The notes below the pieces were generated by a model. That model worked only from the letters and a program-made list of their open reading frames with translations. It was not told the origin of the DNA and ran no database searches. 11,024 nucleotides of DNA from Nitrospirota bacterium (lineage in GTDB: Bacteria > Nitrospirota > Nitrospiria > Nitrospirales > UBA8639): contig JAOUNC010000053.1 in NCBI GenBank assembly GCA_029881175.1, positions 1 through 11,024 on the forward strand. The letters run 5' to 3'. A program made the position numbers and the translations under genes. Each line of letters begins with the position of its first letter. Positions within the stretch are counted from its first letter, which is position 1. Shown here in pieces: positions 1 through 7,399 of this stretch.

Positions 1-56
1 TTGTTGGAATGAATACACGCCGCATGATTAATGTACCTCCGTAAAATTCTATCGAG

Positions 57-74
57 TGGGAGACCTAGCTCCCA
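57..74 (-). terminator. Weak candidate hairpin downstream of the lectin-like gene
   Basis: TGGGAG (57-62) and CTCCCA (69-74) form a 6-bp perfect stem with a 6-nt loop, 23 nt past the stop of the minus-strand gene. Only a scattered T-rich stretch (AATTTT) follows on the minus strand, so termination here is uncertain. Confidence 0.25.
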
Positions 75-96
75 ACCGACCTCAGAGAAGTCCCGT

Positions 97-1563
97 TTAC
101 TGGACAGCAGAATGGACTAGTGGTGTTGAAAAGGTGGTATGCATGAGTTTATCGTCCTTTATCGACACCATGTGGTAACAGCCTTGGAACAAGGCCACGT
201 CCACAGGCACTTCACTGTTTTCGCTGAGCAGCCGCTGATCATCAAACCACTCCACAGCGTTGTTCTTCCTTTTATTCGGTCCAAACAACATGTGCCAGAG
301 ATCATTCGAACTCTTGCCCAAATGGATGAGATGTAATTGATCGGGATATCCCGACACCACTGTGGGGGCGGCTTTGGTCAATGCTCCACGGATCATGGCA
401 CTCCTTTGCCACTGCCGCCCATCAAATTGGGCATGCCACAAACTCTGAGGTTCAATATTGGCGTCTGTCTTATACACCATATGCAAGCGGCCAGCGAAAG
501 GCCCATTGGGAACACGCCCTAAGGCCGGGGCTTTATCGCTGGAACGACCTGGAATACGCACATTGACAGTCCATCCATTGCCTTTATTAGTGGAATACCA
601 CAAATTATTGGAGCTATCGCCTGGATGAACCATATGCAGTTGATTGTTCCAGGCAGCTAGGGCAGGAGTAGCCTTACTCTTTTGTCCAGGAATTTTCACA
701 TTGGGAGTCCAATTCTGGCCATTGAATGTTGAGTACCAGAGATCATTAGAACTTTCACCCAAATGCACCATATGAAGACGATTTTGAAAAGTGGCCAACG
801 CCACACCCGTTTTACTTATTTGATCTTCGATCTCCTTACCGTTGTCCCATTGACCATTTGAATACACCCAATGCTTTAAAGGAAATCTTTCAGCCAGTTG
901 GTAGCTCATTAAAGGTATATATCGCTTTGCTTCTTTATGCCGAGATGCAACAAGGTGTAATGCGTTTTGGAAATTCGCTAAAGCAGGCGCATGATCCCCT
1001 TCCCATGCTGAAATAACTGTTTGATAGGGCCCACAATCCACGGACTGTCCTCGGGGCCGTGGTGGCGGAGCCTGAGTTTGGGAGCCGGGCCTTGGAGCAT
1101 TCATCCCTGTGGTAGCCGCCATTGTCTTGGGTTGGCTGGTCCGGCCCACAAAGGCCAAATTTAATCCACGCGGACGAATGCCGCTGACGGTTCCCACAGC
1201 TTCCATCCCGAATCCATCGGGCATGAGGAAGGCTAGATGTAAGACCTCTGGAGTGTCTGGGTTAGAAATGGTCCGAACCACTGGCTCCGTGACATCTTCC
1301 TCATGAGGCCCTCGATTGGCTTCAAGGAGCACCGCATTTGATGGAGATGCCCCTTCCGGCACCAGCTTCAGCCAGGACTCCACCGCTTCCACTTGATAGA
1401 CTCCCGGCCCTACTTCAACATCGTCTCCCGCAGGAGTGAGGAAATGGATAGCGGTGGGCAATTCCACCGTTGTCGTCAACGCGTTCGCAGCCAAGGCTAA
1501 TGTGGGCCAGACCCCCATGATGAGTATGGAAAACAGGCATGTGTTGAATGAGTTGGGTCGCAT
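97..1563 (-). CDS. Exported protein with unrecognised N-terminal domain and six-unit lectin-like beta-propeller
   Basis: This encodes a 488-residue protein. I chose the ATG at 1563 because AAGGAGGT lies just upstream and a typical signal peptide follows (hydrophobic residues 10-25, ALAA cleavage region); an in-frame upstream start at 1638 would bury that signal. Residues 30-140 form a beta-rich domain I do not recognise, followed by a Pro/Gln/Arg-rich linker (about 145-175). From about residue 190 to the end there are six degenerate units of roughly 45-60 residues. Each has an alanine/proline strand start, a central LHMVH-type strand, an S-S-N-[DN]-LW-Y-S-T turn and a W-x-x-N-V-x-I-P-G strand. 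This pattern resembles propellers in fucose lectins and secreted proteins often labelled sialidase-like; no sialidase catalytic set is evident. Carbohydrate or surface binding is an inference. It is transcribed divergently from the caspase operon, from which about 380 bp separate it. Confidence 0.85.
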   Translation of the reverse strand: MRPNSFNTCLFSILIMGVWPTLALAANALTTTVELPTAIHFLTPAGDDVEVGPGVYQVEAVESWLKLVPEGASPSNAVLLEANRGPHEEDVTEPVVRTISNPDTPEVLHLAFLMPDGFGMEAVGTVSGIRPRGLNLAFVGRTSQPKTMAATTGMNAPRPGSQTQAPPPRPRGQSVDCGPYQTVISAWEGDHAPALANFQNALHLVASRHKEAKRYIPLMSYQLAERFPLKHWVYSNGQWDNGKEIEDQISKTGVALATFQNRLHMVHLGESSNDLWYSTFNGQNWTPNVKIPGQKSKATPALAAWNNQLHMVHPGDSSNNLWYSTNKGNGWTVNVRIPGRSSDKAPALGRVPNGPFAGRLHMVYKTDANIEPQSLWHAQFDGRQWQRSAMIRGALTKAAPTVVSGYPDQLHLIHLGKSSNDLWHMLFGPNKRKNNAVEWFDDQRLLSENSEVPVDVALFQGCYHMVSIKDDKLMHTTFSTPLVHSAVQ

Positions 1564-1796
1564 AGCTGACCTCCTTAATGAGATTTTCCATGGTCTTTCG
1601 TGCCCTACCGGAGCCTCTTTGCTCCTTGACCTTAACAAATGAGTCGAAAAAAATAGACCGGAGGTTCAACGCTTTTTTCATTTTTCTTTAGGTAGCCCGT
1701 ATTATGAAGAGGCCTTGCATCCCGAGTTTTGCGGGTTTTCCCCTATATACAAGGTCAAATTCGTACTTTCGAGGCACTGGTCCTTTGAGCAGGCAT

Positions 1797-1836
1797 TCAT
1801 TACTATGTATGACGGTAGATGATATACATGTAATGA
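1797..1836. repeat. Imperfect inverted repeat, operator-like
   Basis: TCATTAC + T + ATGTAT pairs with ATACAT + GTAATGA, giving 13 base pairs with a single bulged T and a 13-nt central spacer. It lies in the middle of the divergent intergenic region. It could be a regulator-binding site or a hairpin in a leader. It is AT-rich and could also be chance. Confidence 0.35.
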
Positions 1837-1924
1837 GAAGCGTGAGCCCATTGGCAATACAAGCCAAAGTTATGAACCATTCGCTTTCCCGCCACGACAG
1901 ACCAGGCAAATGGACAGAATCCCC

Positions 1925-1930
1925 TATAAT
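1925..1930 (+). promoter_or_regulatory. Perfect -10-like hexamer immediately before the caspase gene
   Basis: TATAAT occurs 14 nt before the ATG at 1945. No -35-like hexamer lies 16-18 nt upstream. If used, transcription would start around 1937, giving a nearly leaderless mRNA. That would agree with the absence of a Shine-Dalgarno sequence in front of this gene, but it is only a candidate. Confidence 0.3.
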
Positions 1931-1944
1931 TGAATGGACTCACC

Positions 1945-4900
1945 ATGACTAGCCCTTATAGTACGCTCCAACACATCCCCCTACGCCGGCGAATCCTGAC
2001 CACCCTTTTCGCTTGCTGGGTAGTAGTCGCCTTTTTTCCCCAGGGAGGTTTTTCGCAGGATACTCCTTCACGAACGCTGATTGGGCACACCAACGAAATC
2101 TTTGGACTAGCCTTTGATCCCAACAATCAAGTCGTCGCATCGGGAAGCGGGGATGAAAGCATTCGCCTGTGGGACGTGAACACCGGTCGTCTTCAAACTA
2201 TTCTCAAAGGCCACACCGCACCCGTTCGCACCCTAGCCTTTTCGCCTAAAGGACGATTCCTGGCCTCCGGAGCCAGTGATAAAACCACCAGGGTTTGGGA
2301 TCTCAAGACCGGCAAAGAATTCGTATCCTTTAGTTCAGTGTTCGGAAACATTCGGGCCGTGGCCTTTTCCCCTGACGGAGAAATCTTGGCCAGCACAGGA
2401 GATGGCGGCAGCCTCCGATTATTGGACTGGAAGGCCAAAAAAGAATTAAAAGCCATGAAAAGTGGTTTCGGCATCATCTATGCGGTGGCCTTTTCCCCTT
2501 CAGGGTCGGTCCTGGCAACTGGAAGTAGCGATACCCAGGTGCACATCTGGGATCCCTCCAGCGGTCAACAGCAGACGGTCTTTTCCGGACATGCCAAAGC
2601 CGTTCTTGCCGTCGCGTTTTCTCCAGACGGATCTTTACTGGCCAGTGGATCTGCGGATGGAACCGTCAGGCTCTGGGAGGTCCGAACAGGCCGGGAACGC
2701 GGAGTCCTCGTCGGGCATTCCGGCAAGGTGAACGCCGTTGGATTCGCAGCTAATGGGGATACGGTGATTTCGGCTGGAAGCGATGGAACCGTGCGCTTCT
2801 GGGACAGTGCAACGAGTCGGTCGTCGGGAATCCTTTCGGACCACAAGGGTCCGGTCTGGGCTCTGGCTCTGAGCCACAATGGACATTTCATGGCTTTTGG
2901 GGGTCGCGAACGAACCGTAAAGCTTCAAGCGACAACTCTACCCCAGACTCAGGTGGCGCAAGGCGAGACACAACCAGTGATTCCCAGGGATGCCGATGTC
3001 GGTCCGCCCCCTGTTCCCCCTCCTCACGCCGAGGCAGATTTTTCGATTCAACCCCATGAAATTCAGCCTGGCGATGAACTCACTATGGACCTCCTGGTCT
3101 CCAATACGGGAAAAGGCCCGCTGTATCGATTCCTGGCCAAAACCCGCAGCTCGAATCCCTTGCTGAATGGACGGACCTTTTATTTTGGGAAAATCCCGGC
3201 CGGACAATCCAAGTCGGAAACCTTGAAAATCAGCATTCCCAAAGACATGACCACCGAGGAAATCCCTTTGGACATTCAATTTGAAGAATATAACGGCTTT
3301 GTACCAGACCCCCTCAAAGCCTTGATCACACTCTCTGGCCCTCCTCGACCCCGCTTAGCTTACAATTATCAAATCCTTGATGACGGGACCGGGCAATCGG
3401 TGGGCAATGGCGATGGGCGAATTCAAAAAGGTGAAGCGGTCGATCTCTTGTTGACCATAAAAAATGTGGGCACCGTTCCCGCCAAGGATACCTGGGTGGA
3501 ATTGACCAATGAAGAAGGGCAGCACTTGGAAGTACGGCCTCAGATGATTCGATTCGGTCAACTGGAGCCAGACGGCACCAAGCAAGCCCGGATTAGCTTC
3601 ACTGTGTGGCCCGATTATCCAAAATCCGAAGTCGGCTTTAGTTTATTGATCAAGGAAAAAACCCAGAATGTGTTTTTGAACGAAAAGGTCGATCTGGTCG
3701 TGGACACCAGCCCCCCTCAACAGATTCTCGCCACCAATAAAATGGTGACCGTGAACCAGGACTACGCCTCATTGCTTAGCGGAGCCGGAGTAGAAAGTTC
3801 CGTCATCGCAACAGTTGAAAAATCGCAAATACTTGCGGTGACCGGGGAACTTGCCGATTGGTACCGGATCCAATTGTCAGAAAAGGAAACGGGCTGGATT
3901 GCGAAGCAACAAGTCGCCACGCTCCAAACATCAATCAAAGGCGAGATGCCCATTCCCATGATCAAAGGGCTAGAAGCCAATAAGGCCTCGCAGTTCATTA
4001 CCCTGTCAGAACAGCTCCAACTCGCCGAACAAGAACGGGCTCGCATCGCGCAAACCTTGCGTCAGCGGGAACAGGAAATGGCCGGTCTTCAGAAAAAGTT
4101 GGAATATATGAGCGCCTCTCAACAATCCACGATTTCCACCACACAGGAACAATTGGAGCAGGAACGGAGGGATCGGGAACAAATTGCACAGACCTTGCGA
4201 AAACGGGAGGCGGAAGCCCAGCAGCTCCGCGCGCAACTCGAAGCCACGGCCAATACCAAATCGAGCGAACTTTCTACCATGCGGGAACACCTTCAAGAGG
4301 AGCAAGCGCAACGGGAACAAGCGGAGAAGGCCCTGCGGAATTTCAAGCAAGAAATGGCCAATATTCAGACCAAATTGGACAGAATGCATGAATCTCAGAT
4401 TTCAGCCAAAACGCCTCCCGCGATCGCGTTGGCCACTCCGTTCGATCAACAGATCCTCAAAGTGGACCGGGTCCAACTCGTGGGAGCAGCAGCAAGTGAC
4501 CGCGGCATTGCCCGAATCGAAGTGCGCGTGAATAATGAACTCCTGGCCAGGCGGCAAGGTCGAGGCGTCAAGGTCGTCTCCTCTCAAGAAACGCGGCAGT
4601 CGACCCTGGAATTTTCTGAGTCCGTTTCTCTTCGCGAGGGAGAAAACATTATCACTGTGGTCGCCTACGACGGTGATCAACTCGCTTCCACTCGGACGCT
4701 TCGAGTCACACGAGAGGTCAACCGGGGACAAATCTGGGCTGTCGTCATCGGCATTTCACAATACAAAACCGTCCGCCCATTAAAATACGCTGATAAAGAC
4801 GCCTTGGCATTTGGCGATTATCTCAGCAAGAATATGGGGATCACACCAGATCACATGACGCTCCTGCTCAACGAAAACGCCACGTTGATGAACCTGAAAC

Positions 4901-5496
4901 GATCGTTGGGGACGGAATTGAAACGCAATGCCGGGCCGAAAGACACCGTCATTATCTATTATGCCGGCCATGGAGCTCCAGAACCTGATGCCTCCAGCCA
5001 AGACGGGGATGGTTTGGAAAAATATCTCATTCCTTATGATGCTGATGCCCAAGACCTCTATACCACTGGGCTACCTATGCGGGAAATCGAAACCATTTTC
5101 CATCGATTATCCGCCGAACGGGTCATTTTCATTACAGATTCTTGTTATAGTGGGGCCACGGCGGGTCGGACATTTTCTTCTGCCGGCCATCGAGCAAACC
5201 TCTCGGATGGATTTTTAAACCGTCTGTCCAAAGGCAAGGGACGGGTAGTTCTCACCGCCAGCCGAGCGGGAGAAGTGAGTGAAGAACGTGATGATCTAGG
5301 TCATGGCGTCTTCACCTTTTATTTATTAGAAGGGCTAAAAGGAAAAGCGGATGTGGATGGGGATAACATCGTAACCGTTGACGAAGCCTATTCCTACCTT
5401 TCCATCCATGTGCCCCAGGTCACCGGTCAAAACCAACACCCGGTCAAAAAGGGTGAAGTCGAAGGCCAAATCATTCTCGGACAGGTTCAACAGTAA
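1945..5496 (+). CDS. Exported WD40 / Ig-like / SH3 / coiled-coil / caspase-like (peptidase C14) multidomain protein
   Basis: This encodes 1183 residues. The ATG at 1945 precedes a signal peptide (Arg-rich residues 14-16, hydrophobic 17-31, cleavage near Ser37-Gln38). An in-frame TTG at 1930 is an alternative; neither has a clear Shine-Dalgarno sequence, and a stop at 1927 excludes anything earlier. Domains in order are: seven WD40 blades (about 47-332, GH...AFSPDG...SGS.D.T.R.WD); a proline-rich linker (353-362); two Ig/CARDB-like domains (363-590); a bacterial SH3 domain (592-660); a Gln/Glu/Arg-rich coiled coil (683-818); an Ig-like segment (about 824-925); and a caspase-like domain (927-1183). 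The expected catalytic pair is present: His1009 in YYAGHG and Cys1067 in DSCYSG. DVDGDNIVTVDE (1136-1147) matches an EF-hand loop. Caspase-like domains of this type usually cleave after basic residues (metacaspase-like) or act within signalling assemblies; the substrate here is unknown. It is the first gene of an operon, with the lipoprotein gene 47 nt downstream. Confidence 0.93.
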   Translation: MTSPYSTLQHIPLRRRILTTLFACWVVVAFFPQGGFSQDTPSRTLIGHTNEIFGLAFDPNNQVVASGSGDESIRLWDVNTGRLQTILKGHTAPVRTLAFSPKGRFLASGASDKTTRVWDLKTGKEFVSFSSVFGNIRAVAFSPDGEILASTGDGGSLRLLDWKAKKELKAMKSGFGIIYAVAFSPSGSVLATGSSDTQVHIWDPSSGQQQTVFSGHAKAVLAVAFSPDGSLLASGSADGTVRLWEVRTGRERGVLVGHSGKVNAVGFAANGDTVISAGSDGTVRFWDSATSRSSGILSDHKGPVWALALSHNGHFMAFGGRERTVKLQATTLPQTQVAQGETQPVIPRDADVGPPPVPPPHAEADFSIQPHEIQPGDELTMDLLVSNTGKGPLYRFLAKTRSSNPLLNGRTFYFGKIPAGQSKSETLKISIPKDMTTEEIPLDIQFEEYNGFVPDPLKALITLSGPPRPRLAYNYQILDDGTGQSVGNGDGRIQKGEAVDLLLTIKNVGTVPAKDTWVELTNEEGQHLEVRPQMIRFGQLEPDGTKQARISFTVWPDYPKSEVGFSLLIKEKTQNVFLNEKVDLVVDTSPPQQILATNKMVTVNQDYASLLSGAGVESSVIATVEKSQILAVTGELADWYRIQLSEKETGWIAKQQVATLQTSIKGEMPIPMIKGLEANKASQFITLSEQLQLAEQERARIAQTLRQREQEMAGLQKKLEYMSASQQSTISTTQEQLEQERRDREQIAQTLRKREAEAQQLRAQLEATANTKSSELSTMREHLQEEQAQREQAEKALRNFKQEMANIQTKLDRMHESQISAKTPPAIALATPFDQQILKVDRVQLVGAAASDRGIARIEVRVNNELLARRQGRGVKVVSSQETRQSTLEFSESVSLREGENIITVVAYDGDQLASTRTLRVTREVNRGQIWAVVIGISQYKTVRPLKYADKDALAFGDYLSKNMGITPDHMTLLLNENATLMNLKRSLGTELKRNAGPKDTVIIYYAGHGAPEPDASSQDGDGLEKYLIPYDADAQDLYTTGLPMREIETIFHRLSAERVIFITDSCYSGATAGRTFSSAGHRANLSDGFLNRLSKGKGRVVLTASRAGEVSEERDDLGHGVFTFYLLEGLKGKADVDGDNIVTVDEAYSYLSIHVPQVTGQNQHPVKKGEVEGQIILGQVQQ

Positions 5497-5543
5497 CATC
5501 TCATCATTATGAATATTCACCCCAGTGAAGGAGGACAGACCTC

Positions 5544-6563
5544 ATGAAGCCGTATACTAAGCTTTCTACCCCCCTATTGATGATAGGGTTGCCTCTGCTG
5601 ATAGCAGCCAATCTAACCGGTTGCGAAAGCATGCAAGGCGTATTTTCCCCCCCTAAACCTGAAGGACTGAATACCCGGGTGTATTCCGCCAATGAAAGTT
5701 CCAACACCGTGACCGTGATGGACGGAGATAGCTATCAGGTGTTGGGCGAGATCGATACCCTCAACTATGGACCACACGATTTAGCCTTGAGTCGTGACGG
5801 AAAACAACTCTGGGTCACGAATTTGGCCAACGGCCGTGTCACGGTCATTGACACGGAGTCCCGCAAACCTGTCGCATCAATCTATACCGGCACGCGCGCT
5901 CATGTGGTGGCACTCACGAACAATAATAAACATGCGTGGGTCGCCAATATCGCCGACAACACTATCTCGATCATCGACACGACGATTTATCGCATTCTCG
6001 GCACCATTCCCGTAGGCAAAGGCCCGATGGGCATTGCCTTCTCCCGAGACGGCAAATTTGCCTATGTCAGCACCCAGGACAAAATGGTCAATGTCATCGA
6101 CACAACCGCTCATCAAGTGATCAAGCAAATCCCGGTCGGCCCGAATCCCCATTTTTTAACTTTGGGGCCTGATGGCCGCATTTGGGGAACCAACACGGGC
6201 AGTAATGACCTTTACGTCATCGATCCCGCCACAAATGAAATCGCCGCGACCATCGAAGTCGGACCCGCCCCTCAACAAATCGCCTTTGCCTTAAAAGGCA
6301 CAGCTGGCCCTAATGCCTATGTCACCGTCACCGGTCTCAATAAGGTTGTTGTCGTCAACGCTACTTCTCCAACTCTCTCCATTCGAGAACAAATCGATGT
6401 CGGGGAAGGCCCCAATGGGATTTGGGCGAACGCCGTGGGAACCACCATTTATGTGGGACATACCAAATCTAATAATGTGATGGTCATCGATACGGGCACG
6501 AGCCAGGTTTCGGCCACCTTGCCGGTGGGCAAGAAACCCATTCGAGTGGTGGCTTCCCGCTAA
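5544..6563 (+). CDS. YVTN-family seven-bladed beta-propeller lipoprotein
   Basis: This encodes 339 residues. AAGGAGG at 5528-5534 supports the ATG at 5544. The N-terminus is a lipoprotein signal: hydrophobic residues 10-24, then lipobox LTGC with Cys27 as the probable lipidated residue and Glu at the next position. The rest is about seven units of roughly 40 residues, each with NTVTVMD/NTISIID-type strands, a hinge like T-x-x-V-x-x-I-x-V-G, and G-P-x-x-[IL]-A-[FL]-x-x-D-G-K. This is the classic YVTN/40-residue propeller seen in surface-layer and cytochrome cd1-like proteins. No haem-binding or catalytic residues are evident, so a binding or scaffold role in the envelope is the likely reading. 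It lies 47 nt after the caspase gene and 63 nt before the FecR gene, so co-transcription is likely. It could be a partner of the WD40 protein, but the sequence does not prove this. Confidence 0.9.
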   Translation: MKPYTKLSTPLLMIGLPLLIAANLTGCESMQGVFSPPKPEGLNTRVYSANESSNTVTVMDGDSYQVLGEIDTLNYGPHDLALSRDGKQLWVTNLANGRVTVIDTESRKPVASIYTGTRAHVVALTNNNKHAWVANIADNTISIIDTTIYRILGTIPVGKGPMGIAFSRDGKFAYVSTQDKMVNVIDTTAHQVIKQIPVGPNPHFLTLGPDGRIWGTNTGSNDLYVIDPATNEIAATIEVGPAPQQIAFALKGTAGPNAYVTVTGLNKVVVVNATSPTLSIREQIDVGEGPNGIWANAVGTTIYVGHTKSNNVMVIDTGTSQVSATLPVGKKPIRVVASR

Positions 6564-6626
6564 ATGAAGCCAACGGAAAACATCACAACACACCCACATG
6601 ACTCAAAAATGACAAGGAGCCTTGCC

Positions 6627-7295
6627 ATGACATATTCATCACGTCAGTTCATTCAACCACATCGTTCGTCTTGCACCCGGGCTTTTAGCACCGGGTTGGT
6701 CGGCCTGGCTTTGAGCCTAGGCCTATTCACTGCATCCACGGCCCATGCCGCTGGAGAGGCGGTGGCCAAAGCTATCAACGCCATTGGAGAGTTTACGGTT
6801 TTTCGGACCGACGGCATCCAGGAACAACTGGAAGGCAAAGGGTCTCTTCCGTTATACGAAGGGGATAGGGTCACGACCGGGAGGGGAAGTCAGGGGTTAA
6901 TGGAATTTACCAATGGCATTCAGGTGGCCCTCAACGAAGATACCGACTTTCTTATTCTCTCTCGATGGGAAAGCGACAAGGGGATCACCAGGATTTTACG
7001 ACTGGCCACGGGAGAGGTGTGGGTCAAAACCATGGGAGGACCCAAGCCCTTAGAAATTGAAACCCCGGTGGCCACTGCGGCCGTCAAATCAACTGAATTC
7101 GCCCTCAAGGTCCAGCCGGATGGCCAGACAACTCTGACAGTTGTGGAAGGGATCGTGGAATTCGGTACCGCGTTCGGAACATGCCCGATTAGAACATCGA
7201 CCATCAGCTATGGAAATCGAGGGAAAAAATGTACAAAACCTGCACCGACTAATGTCAGTCCAACCATAGCTTGGACGCAGGGTATTCGACAGTAG
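6627..7295 (+). CDS. Exported FecR-domain protein
   Basis: This encodes 222 residues. I placed the start at the ATG at 6627 because AAGGAG (6614-6619) is properly spaced and a signal peptide follows (hydrophobic 22-36, cleavage near AHA at 39-41). An in-frame ATG directly after the previous stop (6564) lacks such a site. Residues 48-185 fit the FecR domain: V-x-x-[IV]-G-E, L-x-E-G-D-R-V-x-T-G, a G-x-x-x-x-x-L-N-E-D-T-x strand, L-x-x-G-E-V-W-V, and the ETPVATAAVKSTEF stretch, which corresponds to the family's TP.a.a.VRGTeF motif. Classical FecR is an inner-membrane anti-sigma regulator. This protein has no cytoplasmic N-terminal anti-sigma segment and no adjacent sigma-factor gene, so it is more likely a periplasmic binding or scaffold protein. 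Two cysteines (186 and 202) could form a disulfide. It is the last gene of the operon. Confidence 0.88.
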   Translation: MTYSSRQFIQPHRSSCTRAFSTGLVGLALSLGLFTASTAHAAGEAVAKAINAIGEFTVFRTDGIQEQLEGKGSLPLYEGDRVTTGRGSQGLMEFTNGIQVALNEDTDFLILSRWESDKGITRILRLATGEVWVKTMGGPKPLEIETPVATAAVKSTEFALKVQPDGQTTLTVVEGIVEFGTAFGTCPIRTSTISYGNRGKKCTKPAPTNVSPTIAWTQGIRQ

Positions 7296-7304
7296 TTTCG
7301 TGAT

Positions 7305-7349
7305 GACACATAGCGGCTAGGCGGGAAGTCTAGTCGCTGTGTGTCTTTC
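7305..7349 (+). terminator. Rho-independent terminator of the caspase operon
   Basis: GACACATAGCGGCTAG (7305-7320) pairs with CTAGTCGCTGTGTGTC (7330-7345) over 16 positions, with two G-U wobbles in RNA and a 9-nt loop. TTTCCTT follows. The minus-strand side lacks a T tract, so it serves mainly the plus operon, just before the convergent channel gene. Confidence 0.75.
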
Positions 7350-7399
7350 CTTCAGAAAATCCCTACCCGCTTCCCAGCCTTCCTATACATACGGTCTTG

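Larger units (their letters stand above)
1564..1944. promoter_or_regulatory. Divergent intergenic region between the lectin-like gene and the caspase operon
   Basis: This stretch of about 380 bp must hold the promoters for both divergent units. Short reading frames cross it on both strands, but none has a ribosome-binding site and a recognisable product. Visible elements are a strong Shine-Dalgarno sequence for the minus gene (around 1569-1577), an imperfect inverted repeat (1797-1836) and a perfect TATAAT (1925-1930) just before the caspase start. I could not pair a convincing -35 hexamer with a -10 hexamer for the minus gene. Confidence 0.5.

Noticed and set aside
97..1563. Sialidase or glycoside hydrolase assignment
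   Set aside because: The repeats are propeller-like, but no Asp-box series (S-x-D-x-G-x-x-W) or catalytic Arg/Tyr/Glu arrangement is seen.
97..1638. Upstream start at 1638 for the lectin-like protein
   Set aside because: It would add 25 charged residues before the signal peptide, whereas the ATG at 1563 has an excellent AAGGAGGT site.
1704..1952. Small plus-strand open frame of 82 codons in the divergent intergenic region
   Set aside because: It has no clear ribosome-binding site, no recognisable domain or signal peptide, and it overlaps the start of the caspase gene. I treat the region as regulatory.
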